Positions 45,109 through 58,639 of a stretch of DNA of 64,000 nucleotides are shown piece by piece. Under the pieces are notes generated by a model, which was not told the origin of the DNA, did not search any database, and was given only the letters and a program-made list of their open reading frames with translations. Every line of letters begins with the position of its first letter. The stretch's first letter is position 1. This stretch comes from Corbicula japonica (Eukaryota; Mollusca; Bivalvia; Venerida; Cyrenidae): NCBI GenBank assembly GCA_038501625.1, contig JAZAYU010001065.1, positions 1 through 64,000 of the forward strand, given 5' to 3'. The position numbers and the translations under genes are program-made.

Positions 45109-46083
45109 ACTTATATTTACATTTTATTCATTTTTTTCTTTAAATAAACTTCAGTCGAACGCTTTCAAAAATTAGTATTAAGTGAAAAGGGGGAGTAATA
45201 CGTGGGAGTTTTCAATAGTAACAGCCATGACGTTACTGACGTCATTACGGGTCATGCGATTCATGCAAAATAAACCGAATTTGTTTAAACAAAGAAATCA
45301 ATAGGAATGTAAATAAACATAAATGTATCATTATGATATCATGTTAATTAGAAACATTAGTTCTAATCAACGGTTTGTAACTTTAGTGACTAGTGCTATT
45401 ACCATCACGTCCTTTTGAAGGCTGTTGAGCACGATAATGATATTTGTGAAAAGATTCGAGTTGCTCTCAAACACGGACCAGGTGGCTTGGGCAGTAAATT
45501 TTAAATATTTTTATTTATTCTTTTCCATTACTGCTTATGAGCAGGCTCAATCAAGCCGAGCCAACAACATTTATATATTCTGTTTCTTTTTTAATCTCTT
45601 TAAAATTATAAACTCATTTTTATAACAGCTGTTAGAGGACAATAAACTAACAATGATGAAATTGGATTATCTTTTGAGGACTTATTTAAGTTCATATTAA
45701 GTACAATCTAATATTATAATAACTCAATTCAGATAACGAATAGTAACTATAACTTCTATTGATAAAACGGCGTCAGTATACATGAAATTAGAGCATTGTT
45801 AAATCAACAGTTGAAAAAAATGTTATCAGAAAATAAAACGCAATCTCCTTGATATAACCATAATCATCATTAAAAAGAATGTCATCTGGTCAGTCATGCA
45901 GAAGTGATGACCATTCTAAAATTATTTTGATGAAATTGATTAACTCTCAACATACAAGAAAATGAAAAGAAGCCATGATAAGTATTTAAAAAGGTAGCTC
46001 TTAGGGAAACATAAATTTGGGTATAGTGCGGTTAGCCAGGGGATCTATTTTTATGAAATGGATTAACTTAATTATCCTCCGTG
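45109..46083. other. Intergenic, nothing recognised
   Basis: AT-rich. The only repeat trace is AGGCTGTTGAGCACGAT near 45,419 to GCAGGCTCAATCAAGCC near 45,542, shared with 23,250-24,200. Confidence 0.4.
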
Positions 46084-47061
46084 AACCTTCATTCGCGGTA
46101 GTAAGTTTTATGGCAAAGACAGAACAATAATTTAGAAATCATACATTAAAAGCTCACTAACCTCACTGAGTGCAATTAATTTCCTCCATAAATCAGCAAA
46201 GTCAACTCAAAATCAACAGAAGTACTTTTCAAATACAACAAAATGCTTAGATCATGTTACGGTGGCGGCCATTTGCAATTTGGAACCTTTGATTCGGAGT
46301 AGTGACGTCACAGTCAATTCACGTGAAATTTTAGGCCACGCAAATTTCAATTAATTAGTTTTTATGTAAAACCTTAAAAAATGAAGTAAGCAGTTAAATA
46401 ACAGTTTTAACAACAGGAAAGGGTAAAATGGTTCACAAGTTTTGCCTATTCAAACACACTAAACATGGGAACTTCCCAACTTCCCAACTTTTCTGGGTCA
46501 ATTCTGCCATTAACTCAGTCTCACAGGGTATTTTCAGGTACCCTGTTTATTCTGGAAGCTCTGAGTAGCTGACACACCATCTTCCTTCACACATCTAAAG
46601 GCATTCGTCAAAGCCCTTGGGAAACAACATGTATTTCTGTGTAACAGCCATGGGATTTGCATAAAAATGACAAGATTTGATAAAAAATTAGTTAAGCGCT
46701 AGGGGTACGAAAAACATACAATCATATAATTTGCCTTAAAGCTGCGTCATAGCGGTCATGTGACTTCCATTCATAAAATGTGAAGAAAGCAGACGGATGT
46801 TTTTGGAGCTAAAATTTTTGTTTCTAAGAAAATAATTTTATCAGATTCTATGGAGATGATTTGGGAATAGTAAATGCATGTGTTTTATGTAAGTATGTAA
46901 TAAAATTCTTTAAATTTACCTGTTTAAATCGCATTTTCTAAACTTTGACAGATTTTACGCTGGAGTAAACACTGTATTAAAATATTTCAATAACTCGTTC
47001 CCGCGCACCTGCAAATCTCGCGAGATTGGTCAGGAAAACAAAACTACCGCGAATGAAGGTT
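46084..47061. mobile_element. 978-bp non-autonomous DNA element
   Basis: AACCTTCATTCGCGGTAGT at 46,084 is mirrored by ACTACCGCGAATGAAGGTT ending at 47,061. Longer arms are worn. No ORF; no clear target duplication. Confidence 0.65.
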
Positions 47062-48569
47062 GCTCTCAAATTTAAGGGACCCTGACGGTAATTATTATAA
47101 TAATAAAACGTGCACGTGACTGACAAGGCATTGTCCTTTTTTTGCAAATTCTGTTATAAGTAGCTCGAGTTAATGAATCTCAGCTTTGATAGAAGTTGGA
47201 GAAAGTCCATATTTTATCATTTGAGATGTATTTTGAGACAACATAATGCGTTTTGGCTTGATTAATGGAAAATATCATTCTCAAATGTTAAAAACTAGGC
47301 TTCAGTTTATCACATATTTCACAAAAAGTACCAACGTGCAGAAAAATGCATACTGTTTTTAAACCAGACATATTAAGCTTCAAAATTTTGATTTGTTTAG
47401 AGAAATCGATGAAGTTATGACGGGGAAATAAGTTGAAACATTACCTGGGGTGAACTGGACGTCAGCTATTCAACTTTCGTTTTCGGTGTCTTGAGGGACT
47501 ATTTCCTATAAACGATGGACACCAGTTTATATACTCAAAGCCTTTATATGCACTGCGTTTTATAACCGTTAAACATTATCGGACAGCAATGTGTTTCGTC
47601 ACTAATGAGCATTGGGGCAAGTCAATTACCTTTGCCTAATTTAAAGTCATCCCATTACAAATCAGGCGAGAAACCTTTTGTTTGTTGATGTGTTCTATTT
47701 ATTTTCTTTTGGTTAACATTTTCAAAAATATTGATTTACTGCTCAGATATGTTAACCCAGTACCCAAGGTTATGAAGCTGGGATTGGAAACCAGTCTCAA
47801 ATCTCAAGGATCTGATTGGCTGAAATCAGCTTTATAACCTTCAGCCCGGGTATTTGCCTGCATGTAGGCAGGTTTTGGACGCCATTACAGACGCATAAAC
47901 AATTGTTAACGTTTTATATCAAAAATACATATGCAAGTACATTTCAAAATTTTAGCAATAAAAAAAGCTTAAGTGGCGTTATAACATTAAACAAAACTCT
48001 GCCTACCTGTAGTTCTTTTGGCACACTTTAGTGTGTATCTTAACTTACTTTGATAAGGTGACATTCACCGACGCATTACGACAACAAGGCTATGACAGTT
48101 TTATTTTAAGACATAATGCATGATTTATCTTTAACCCCATTACTTTTAATCATTTTACTGCATTATGGCGAACGAGACCTGACCCTTGATTATAAAACAT
48201 TTTTATGCTCACCTCAACATGAGCATACACATGGGTTGGCTACGTTTCTGCTGGTTAAATAAAATAATATTTTAAACTGAAAATATAAGCTATTTAATCT
48301 CAATTTTAACAGTTGAACAGACATTTAATTCTATTTTTTGAAATATGTTAATGTTCTTGACATTATAAGTATGAGCACAGAGTTGAGCTGAGAATGAAAA
48401 AGGTTTTATAATCACGATGCCTGGTATTTTGTTAATGGTTTATTTCCACATCTTATCAAAAGAGGTGAACATTTTAATAAGTCTCGTTTGCATTTCATCG
48501 TTGTTGTTTGTTCTTCTTTAGCTTCTGGTTTCAGTGGAATTCGTTTTAATTTGATTAATGTTTTTAACA
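47062..48569. other. Intergenic
   Basis: No gene recognised. A family C MITE copy lies at 47,768-47,860 (GGAAACCAGTCTCAAATCTCAAGGATCTGATTGGCTGAAA). Confidence 0.45.
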
Positions 48570-49231
48570 ATGTCAGCTGAAATAAACCAGTTTTTCTATA
48601 GTTTCTTGCTAGATTAGTTAGTACTTACATTTCTCTTTAAGGTTAGTTAGTACCTTTATTTCTCTTCAATGTTAATAAGTACCTTCATTTCTCTTAAGGT
48701 TACTTAGTACCTTTAATGTTAGCAAGTACCTTCATTTCTCTTTAAGGTTAGTTAGTACCTTTATTTATCTTTAATGTTAGTAAGTACCTTCATTTCTCTT
48801 TAAGGTTAGTTATTACCTTTATTTCTCTTTAAGGTACGAGAACGTAAGTTAGTTAGTTAGTACCTTTATTTCTCTTTACGCTAAGTTAGTACCTTTATTT
48901 CTCTTTAAGGTTAGTTAGTACCTTTATTTCTTTTTAAGGTTAGTTATAACCTTTATTTCTCATTAAGGTAAGTTATTACCTTTATTTCTGTTTAAGGTAA
49001 GTTAGTACCTTTATTTCTCTTTAAGGTTAGTTAGTACCTCTATTTCTCTTTAAGGTCAGTTAGTACCTTTATTTCTCTTTAAGGTTAGTAAGTACCTTTA
49101 TTTATTTTTATGCCCCCGGCATCGAGTGATTGAACCGTCCGTCCGTCCGTCCGTCCGGTTAACATTTTTCGGCTAGTTCGTTATTTCTCAATTTCTACGA
49201 AGAAAATTGGCATGAAAGTTTACCCACTTAC
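48570..49231. repeat. First copy of a 662-bp duplication carrying a 29-bp minisatellite
   Basis: Starts ATGTCAGCTGAAATAAACCAG, continues with about 17 units of TTTCTCTTTAAGGTTAGTTAGTACCTTTA, and ends with GCCCCCGGCATCGAGTGATTGAACC, a GTCC microsatellite and GGTTAACATTTTTCGGC. Confidence 0.85.
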
Positions 49232-49880
49232 ATGTCAGCTGAAATAAACCAGTTTTTCTATAGTTCCTTGCAAGGTTAGTTAGTACTTTCATTTCTCTTT
49301 AATGTTAGTTAGAACCTTCATTTCTCTTTACGGTTAGTAAGTACATTGTATCTTTATTTCTCTTTAATGTTAGTAAGTACCTTTATTTCTTTTTAAGGTA
49401 AGTTATTACCTTTAGTTCTCTTTAAGGTTATTTATTACCATTATTTCTTTTTAAGGTAAGTTAGTACCTTTATTTCTCTTTAAGGTAAGTTATTACCTTT
49501 ATTTCTCTTTAAGGTTAGTTGTCACCTTTAAATCTCTTTAAGGTAAGTTAGAACCTTTATTTCTCTTTAAGGTAAGTTAGTACCTTTATTTCTCTTTCAG
49601 GTTAGTTAGTACCTTTATTTCTTTTTAAGGTTAGTTATTACCTTTATTTCTCTTTAAGGTAAGTTATTACCTTTATTTCTCTTTAAGTAAAGTTATTACC
49701 TTTATTTCTGTTTAATGTTAGTTAGTACCTTTATTTTTTTATGCCCCCGGCATCTAGTGATTGAACCGTCTGTCCTTACGTCCGTCCGTCCGTACGTCCG
49801 TCCGTCCGGTTAACATTTTTCGGCAAGTTCGTTATTTCTCAATTTCTACAAAGAACATTGGCATGACAGTCTAAACAATT
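49232..49880. repeat. Second copy of the duplication
   Basis: Same order as the first: CAGCTGAAATAAACCAG, about 16 units of the 29-bp repeat, then GCCCCCGGCATCTAGTGATTGAACC and the GTCC run at about 49,770-49,810. Confidence 0.85.
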
Positions 49881-50340
49881 ACTAAACAGTTCACAGGTCA
49901 TGACCCTGACAAGTTACATAACTCTGGGTACCCTATTTCTGGTGTTATCTCCCCTTTTTGTACTTAGAAAAATGGTTAACATTTTTCGGCAAGTTCGTTA
50001 TTTCTCAATTTCTACAAAGAGCATTGGCATGAAAGTTTAAACACTTACTAAACAGTTCACAGGTCATGACCCTGACAAGTTGCATAACTCTGGGTACCCT
50101 TTTTCTGGTGTTAGCTCCCCTTTTTATACTTAGAAAAATGGTTAACATTTTTCGGCAAGATCGTTATTTCTCAATTTCTACAAGAATTGGCATGAAAGTC
50201 ATGACCCTGACAAGTTACATAACTCTGGGTACCCTATTTTTTGGGCTTTTATCCCCTTTTTGTTTATAGAAAAATGGTTAACCTGTTTCGGCAAGTTGGA
50301 TAGTTTTCAATTTCTACAAAGAGCATTGGCATGAAAGTTT
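49800..50340. repeat. Tandem units of about 160 bp
   Basis: Three to four units starting GGTTAACATTTTTCGGCAAG and containing CAGGTCATGACCCTGACAAG and TAACTCTGGGTACCCT. Confidence 0.8.
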
Positions 50341-50369
50341 ACAAACTCCCCTTTTTGTACTTATTCTTC

Positions 50370-51640
50370 TTTTCTGGATGATAACTCATGAAGGGCTTGC
50401 CAGATTTAAATAATTTTTGGTACAAATGTGTAACATCATAAGATACAGGTCAACTTTAATTTTGGGGCTGGTGGAGTCAGTGTCAAGGTCACTGTTTCTA
50501 AAAATAGAAAAATCGTGTCCAGATGATAACTCATGAAGGGCTTGACAGATTTTTATAATTTTTAGTACACATGTGTAACATTATAAGATACAGGTCAAGT
50601 TCGATTTAGGGGTTGGTGGGGTCAGTGTCGAGGTTACTGTTACTAAAAATAGAAAAATCGTTTCCAGACGATAACTCATGAAGGGCTTGACAAATTTAAA
50701 TAATTTTTGGAATACATGTGTAACATCATATGATACAGGTCAAGTTCAATTTTGGGGCTGGAGGGATCAGTGTGAAGGTCACTGTTACTAAAAATAGAAA
50801 AAATGTTTTGGGATGATAACTCATGAAGGGCTTGACAGATTTAAATAATTTATGGTACACATGTGTAACATCATATTAAGATACAGGTCAAGTTTGATTT
50901 TGGGGCTGAGGGGTTTAGTGTCAAGGTTACTGTTACTAAAAATAAAAAAAATGCTTTCTGGACGATTACTTCTTAAAGGCAGCAAATATTTTAAAAATTT
51001 TTGGTACACAGGTGTAACATCACAAGATTACAGGTCATCTTCGACTTTGTGGCTGGTAGGGTCAATCTCAAGGTCAGTGTTACTAAAATAGAAAAGTGGT
51101 TTCAGGATAATAACTCGTGAAATACTAATTTTTGGGACATGATGTAACATCACAATAGGTAAGTTCGACTTGGGACATGTGGGGTCAATGTCAAGGTCAC
51201 TGTTATCTATAATAAAAAATGTTTTGAACCATAACTCATGAACTACTTAATATATTTAATTGTTTTTCGTATACAGATGTAACTTTAAAAGTTATAGGTT
51301 ACATTTGACTTTGGGGCCTGAGGGGTCAAGGTCAAGGTTATTTAAACTTTAAAACTTCATTTCCACTGAGTAACTATATAACTTGGAATGAGATTCTTGA
51401 ATAAAGTTTGTTGTATTGGTGGTTTCTGTGAAGACGACTTTTGGGATTGAAAGTGAGGCATTTATGTTGGGTCAAGGTCACTGTTCCTAAAATAGAAAAA
51501 AATTGAATGTTCAATAACTTTAGTTCTGAATGAGATATTATGGAGAAAATTGTTATGTAGGAAGTGTCTGTGAAGACGAAACTTGGTATTGAAAATGGGC
51601 CTGGTGGGGTCAAGGTCACTTTCAGTGTAACTAAAAATAG
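50370..51640. repeat. Tandem units of about 145-150 bp, increasingly worn
   Basis: About eight units with GATAACTCATGAAGGGCTTG, a TGTAACATCATAAGATACAG block and GGGGTCAGTGTCAAGGTCAC. Later units are more diverged. Open frames here are by-products. Confidence 0.8.
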
Positions 51641-51989
51641 GAGTAATCATTCCCAGTTCAAGAATCAAGCACACATGTGGGGGTATTTAATCACTTTCAG
51701 TGATAATTCTATTTGGTGTTTGTACTAAATTTCTAGGCATTTATTACATTAAATACTGTAAATGTTCCAGTTTTGTCTTGAATAATCTGTACTTTTTCAT
51801 CTTAGATTATAGGTTACATTACTTGATTTTTATTTTAAATTGTTTTCATGTACGCGTTCTTGCACCAGAAAATTGTTTCGATTATAAGGAACTTACTTGT
51901 GATATTAGTTGTTATTTTAACACTGTGCTGTCATTATAAAATTTGTATCATGACAAACTTAACTACCGGGAGCATATGTGTTTTCCGAA

Positions 51990-52140
51990 CACCGCTTCTT
52001 GTTAAAGTTAGTTATTACTTTAACTACTCTTTAAGTTTTGTTAATACCTTTATTTCTCTTTAATAAAGGTAATCGATATCTTTATTTCTCTTTAAGGTAA
52101 ATTAGTACCTTAATTTCCCTTTAAATTTTCGTAAAACCTT
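51990..52140. repeat. Outlying block of the 29-bp minisatellite
   Basis: Four to five worn units of TTTATTTCTCTTTAAGGTAAATTAGTACC, about 2.3 kb from the main arrays. Confidence 0.7.
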
Positions 52141-55100
52141 TTTAATAATATCGCTTGCAAATAAAGTATACTCAAAACTTTTTAACAGTTGAGTAAAACT
52201 TATTGAATCTGTTTCAAACCTAGTCATTATGTCTACGACATTGATATCTTGGTCTAGTTCGACAACCAGTTAATTTATTTCAATTTTTCAATTCTATGGT
52301 TATGATCCCTACTTAATGCAAGTTTAAGTTGCAATTTGTTTCCGTGTTAATTAAACCTTTGTACTTTCATGCATTTATAATGTCGTACAATTAGATTTCT
52401 AGAACTTCGGATTATTTTTACCATTACACAATAATGTGACAGCCGAGTCCATATTCACGCGTAAAAATGAAAGATAACAACTATCATTGCAAGTTCAGGT
52501 CATGCTTCATAGATATATTTGTTTCTTTTCTTTGGACTAAGTAAGATTGGACTGCGGCAAACATTTATTTGAGAACAAAATGTAATCATTAATTGAATTG
52601 CATAATTATGTTTATATAAATGTAGTACAACTACATGTAGATTTCCCTGTATCAAAAACTCTAGTAAAATACATATAAACACTAATCGGAAGTGAGGGTT
52701 TTGAAAACTAAATTGTTTAGTTCAAAATACTTCTCAAACAGAGCGAAAGAACAATACTTTTTAACTGTATTGTCAGCTCGAGATTGGTTTTAAAATACCC
52801 ACCATTATGTCTGCCGTTGAACTTGCATCCAAGCCTCATCCAGTTTATGTTAAAAGGAATCCTTTAGACCAACACCTGATAGAAATAAATAGCATACGTA
52901 ACAACAAATACATTGTCAAACAAAAGTGATCTTGCTTGATAGCTGTTCCCTTTTAATTCAGAACAGACATCTTTCTCTCCAAAACTCTAAACCAAGTAGA
53001 CTTTGTAACTATATCCAAAATGTATTTGCTATGTAATGTATCTGTAGTTTCCAATTACTAAAACTAACTTTTCAGCCAACTTACTGGGCTTGTACCATCT
53101 GAACTTACCCGTTTTAGACATTCAACTTTTGAGACATAATTTTACCATCCCAGGAGCTTTATCATTAGTAAAATAAGCATGGTGATTACCAACTGATTAG
53201 AACAAAAACATTTCACTTCTCCGCCTTCAACTTCAGGTTGGCCCTTGCTTTCCGCTTCCCCTTTTTAAACGCTGTTTTAAACAATCAAATGTTTCCACAT
53301 TGAAAATTTTCAGTTTAAAGTATTCGATAACTATTTATTACACTCTGCTAAAAGTCCTTCTTACTCAAATTGTTTTGTAAAAAAATACTATTTTTTATTG
53401 GTAAGTAACTAGTATTTACCTTTAGCAATCACTCGCCAAGAATACTCAATCTTTTCGCTGTTAAAAATTATTTCCGCTTTTCCAAAAGCAAGATTGACTT
53501 AAGAATGGTAATTGTACTGTTCCTTTTTTTCCTTTTAAAAATTGGAGCACCAGTCAAGATGCTAGAAATATTCACGTATCCTTTGAACATATCACTCCAT
53601 GTCAGCAAGCACAGAAGAATGATGCTTTCAAAACCATTTTAAAACGGTCGTCCACCGTTTACTCTATCACATGGCTAAATTTCAACAAGAAGAGAAACTC
53701 GCAAAGTAAAATTTCTTCTATAATATTCATCTGAGTATTGAATATACATAAGTTGGCAGATGAAATAAATAAAATAACCGAATACAAAATTTATTTTAAA
53801 TAAACTAAACTTTATATGTATACAATATAACCTTAAATATTTTTGTACAAAAGTTTAATAACTGAGATTCGAGCACGCGACTTGACAAAAGCCGTTCGAA
53901 AAAATCGAGAAGTCTACACCACTGGAGATATCTAGCCTATTATAACACTGAGCAGTTATCTGTGTGAAGACATACACATGTTGTTTCTTTAACAACGTTT
54001 CACATTTCATTTATACTCTTTAATATCGTCTTCGTTTTCATAATTCATTATGTGTTGTGACATTATCTGTGATTCAAATTGATCGATAACACCGGAAAAG
54101 CTTTTTATGTTATCGGGTGACGTAAATCGCCATATGGCTTTAGTTCAGAAACGCATATTGAATTCGTAACTTATTTTATAATTTACCTTTATAAATATTG
54201 ATAATTTCTATTCTGAACCATAATTAATCTCCCAGCTGTTTCTGGTGCACATGCGCGTATGCCGATAAACATGGTATGATATTAGTCATTTAAGATCAAA
54301 CGAGAGACGTATTATATATTGGTATCTTTAAAAAGTGTTAATACTCTCTATACTGTTATTTCGACTCCGCGGCTGATGTGATAGCATTTCATATTTTCTG
54401 ATCCCCATCGCAATTATTGTGAACATTCAATACTCAGTCTGATATTTCCTTCAAGTTGATCATCCTTTTATTACACTTACTATGAAGGTGGACAAAAAGT
54501 TAAAAAGCGTATTTGTGTACAAACTGAGTTGCAACCGGGACCAGTTGTGGTCAGCAGTAATATGCATTCTTTTTCAACTAATTAACAAGGTCAATAAAAC
54601 AGAGCAATTAATATTTTCATGTTTGTCAGGTTCGTATTTCTTTCTTATACTTTCATTATTCGTTCTATTTCAGTATCACATCGGCGTTGTTTATACCGTT
54701 TGTAACACGGTTTTGAAAACAGTTTCAAGAATAGATCAGAAAAAAAGAATACAATAATTTTGTATTTTCATCTCAGGCATACAAGTATGCAGCATGAGGA
54801 ATAACATATGTACATATACTACTACGGTTACTTTGAACGTGACCTATATCCGATATAAAACAAAACAAAAACAAAGAAAAGACACGATGACTCTCGTTCA
54901 GAGGCTCGAGAAACTGTATAATATGCTCAAATCTTCTATTAATCATAAACATCATAGCGTTTGTCATTAACACTGGCGGAATTAAACTTAAAATGTACAA
55001 CAAACAAACAAATAAAAACTTTACATTCTTAAAAAAGGACAAAAGACAACAAAAAACAATCGTGCAATTAGTAAAGTATAAAGTCATGCATACATTCGTA

Positions 55101-57604
55101 GATATTATATTTAAACGATAAACATAGATAAGTCTTAGATATAAAATTAAGGTGAACAACGAAATGAAAATATATTATATCTCTCTATTTCACAAAGTTT
55201 GTTCATTCGTTACCTAATTCATCTGCATGTTCCTTAATGCAGCGAACGTGCATCCTTTCGGGTATACCTGAACATAAGTCTATTGTTCGAATGAAACTAT
55301 TTCCTTTAAATCATAGTATGCTTGTTTTTAATACTGCCCATCACATAATCCAACAATTAATTTTGTGTTTCCATCTCTATGGCAAATTAGTAAACAAAAA
55401 ACTCTTAAGGTACGTAGCAAAATGTTAAATGTGTGTGCGTAAATTCTCTAGTCATGATTCAGAATTGAATTTTAGGCGTTTATGTACGGAAGATTTTGCT
55501 TAAACTTTTCTGGCTAGAAAAAGAGGCCTCCCTTGCTTAGTGGTTAAAGCTATTGGCAGACTATCACTTAGCCGTTATTGCTGTGGGTGCTAATTAAAAA
55601 CTCAACATAATAGCTATCTAATGTTGACCTTTGTTTAAACAATTTATGCTTTAGAACGCTATATATTACAAGTATTTTAAGAAGCCAAATACGAAAAGGT
55701 CTGCATAGTTTCTTTTTTACCATAATATCATTTTGAACTTAGTAAAATAGTTCAAATTATAATCAGTCTCGTTTAAATAAATGATCCCTTTTTATGATCT
55801 ATCTAAGTTAGATGACTCTAATGAACATAATTTACATCTTCCTGACAGAAAAGAATACTAATTTAAAAGCAAGTTTATCGATATAATTAACTGTGCAAAT
55901 CTTTTAGGATATTATACAAAAAAAAATAAAAACATGATGTCTAGAATTGCAAATGTGTGCCTATAGTTCCAATTACATGTACTATTTCATACAAGAGCGG
56001 GTTAAATTGAAGTAATGCCGCTTTATAGCCGTTTGTCTCTACATCTGAGAACAGTTGCATGTTCTGTTATTTTTATTTAATACATTATCAACATTACTGT
56101 TACCATTGTTGAAGGTATTCGTACTAGAATACATGCATCTACAACCTATAATAGGTCATAATTAATATTTCACTTTAAATACATCATTTATGTCAGAGAA
56201 TAAGAATAGATTTTAATCCTTTTGAAAGCAATCACCGTACATTTATTGTCCGTAATTAGGAATATAAGTTGTCAATTATTTTTAAATGTTTCACTTAGAA
56301 TTAACTTATTTTACATATGCATTACACATATAGTGAGCTGGATTTTAATATAATTATGGTGCCCTAAAGAAATGATCGTCGGTTGTGGCTACGGTTTTTT
56401 TTTTAAATAAATATTCAGGTTTAAAAAAGTCACAGAATTTTGTTAGGTTGCCAGTTTTAAAGCTGTGTAAATTTATGATCCGTTCCTGAATCTGTTAAAA
56501 TTAAATTTGGCAATATTTATGTGCTTTCGATATCACTTTAAAATGTCGCATTGAATGACAAAGCATTAGATAAGAGTGGTTGCATGTGACAAATTACTCC
56601 GTCTTTGTGATATGGGGTTTAACCTAATAGTTACAGTTTTATCTTTTAGGCAATGCCAAATTGAGGTTCCATTATTGTTTCTGTAGTCTATACAAAGACT
56701 AACGTTCATTCTTAAGTCGTTGCAGTGAAAACTACTTAAAAGTCACAAAACTGGTTGCTGTAAAACACACTTACGCAGAACGAGTTTCCGTTCGGTTAGT
56801 GTTTGGCAGAGTTATTAGCCTATATGTGTCCGTAGTCAGTTTTCACTATAATGTCTATATTAAAATATCTCCAAAACCGCTTGACGAATTGTGTTGAAAC
56901 TTCACAGGAATGCTAGTCCAGTAGTCACAAAGCCTTATTGTACGTGTCTTCTATGTCTTTCGGAGTTTCCGCTTGATTTTTTTGCAGAGTTATGGGCTTT
57001 TATTTATGTTTTAATAGGCCTACAAATTTTAAATTTCGCGAGGGATTTACTTCAAACTTCAAATATGTGTTCCTTATCATCACCCACATGATTCTTAAAC
57101 ATCACCCACACATATTTGTAACCTATATAAGCAAACAATCCTATTTTCAGGGAACTCTCCACATGACAATAAACTTAGAATTTTCCATAAAAATTGTAAT
57201 ATTTTACGGTGACTTGTTTATCACTTATGGATTTACTACATATTTCAAACAAATGATCCGTATCATTTTCATAGTATATCTGTTAAGATTTTTCTTTTTT
57301 ACTACAGGCATATTCATTTATATATTTACATCTAATTCGATTTGATTTCAAAACCGAATTTCGGGACAAACTGCAATTTGCAGTAAAAAAAGCTCTTGTT
57401 AAACACTTGAAATTAAAAGTGATAATAAAAATGTAATCATATCTGGCTGGTAAAATTGTTTAATTCATAGACTGGTAATACCTCATTCTTTTCAGGTATA
57501 AATTGACAAGAAACTAACAATTATTTCAAAACCCTTATAAGGAATTTCCAATGGTGATAACGGGATTTCCGTTTATGTCATGTATTGATATAAAATGAAG
57601 TGTT
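52141..57604. other. Long gene-free stretch
   Basis: No ORF has a recognisable domain. Open frames at 54,482-54,757 (+) and 54,773-55,159 (-) are hydrophobic because the sequence is T-rich, and are not called. Around 55,535-55,600 a weak tRNA-like start (GCTTAGTGGTTAAAGC) occurs. Around 56,790-57,010 there are two worn copies of a unit ending GCAGAGTTATGGGC / GCAGAGTTATTAGCC. Confidence 0.45.
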
Positions 57605-57880
57605 AAAATGTAAGGGGCGCTGGAACCTTTTGTAATCATGATAAAAATGTGTTTATGAAAAGATTTGGAGCATATTAATGTTTATGAACTGTATTAATTT
57701 TACTTGAAATCAAACTTTCTACACAAGTGAATGAACATATTTTTAAATAGGCCATCTTAGTTTCATGGAATGAACTCCGGAAGTCGTACATTGTACTTTC
57801 ACGAGACTCAGTGGCGTTTGCAACGAGCGACAATACGGGATTGGTGGTTCAAGAGTGCTGTACATTCCTATGTTTTGCCG
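57605..57880 (+). promoter_or_regulatory. Promoter and 5' non-coding exon of cGLR copy 4
   Basis: Aligns with 2,555-2,849. The TATA-like site is TTTTTAAATAGG at about 57,738-57,750. The leader exon with GGCGTTTGCAACGAGCG ends TTTGCCG|GTAAACACAT at 57,880. Confidence 0.6.
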
Positions 57881-58554
57881 GTAAACACATTTCCATAATT
57901 ATAATATTTCGTTGAATTTAATAAATGTCTTTATTGTTTAGTATAATTTAAAACTTTTCTCTTCTGTTCTTATTAAGTTAATATATAACTTTTATCAGGT
58001 TATGTCATTACTGTAAATGAACATTTATTCGCGGGGACAACAATCGTAGTTTTACGGGTAAACTACATTTTTGAGATTTCCTAGCTTTGAGGTTTGATTT
58101 TTTTTTCAATACTTTTAGGTTGAGAATTTCGTGGCATGTTAATTAATTTCCCACGAATTAAGTGATTCCGTAGTTTTAAATGACACAAAAAACCACCTCA
58201 ATTATTATTAATAAAGTGTTTCTTACATATGACAGAGTTACTTAGTGTTTCGTCCCAGATAATCCAGGTTCTTTCGTGCTTTAGAAAACATCAATAAAAA
58301 ATTCATATGACACTTAACCATAGCAGTTTTATTGCAAATGTCGCCTAATGTTGACTATAGATTTCTTTGTTTTTTTAACTCGACGAAATGTAATTTGAGA
58401 ATGTTTTGGGTGTTGGATGCTTAAATGTGTCCGTACATCGTGCTAACAAACTAAAGGTGAGAACGAAGTTTAAATTTTCAGCTCAGTCAAATAAAATGAA
58501 ATGAAAATGTATGCATTTTAGTGCTTCACCTTTGCACTTTGTTTTCGTTTTCAG
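57881..58554 (+). other. 5'-UTR intron of cGLR copy 4
   Basis: GTAAAC donor at 57,881 and TTTGTTTTCGTTTTCAG acceptor ending 58,554. Confidence 0.6.
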
Positions 58555-58639
58555 AAATCTTTAAACAGCACATACGAACCTGAATTACTCAGTAAGAAAT
58601 CTGGCATAATGATTGATACATGACAAAACACTGATTAAA

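Noticed and set aside
54773..55159. 128-codon minus-strand hydrophobic frame
   Set aside because: The hydrophobicity comes from T-rich sequence; no family, no good start context, no splice or promoter support.
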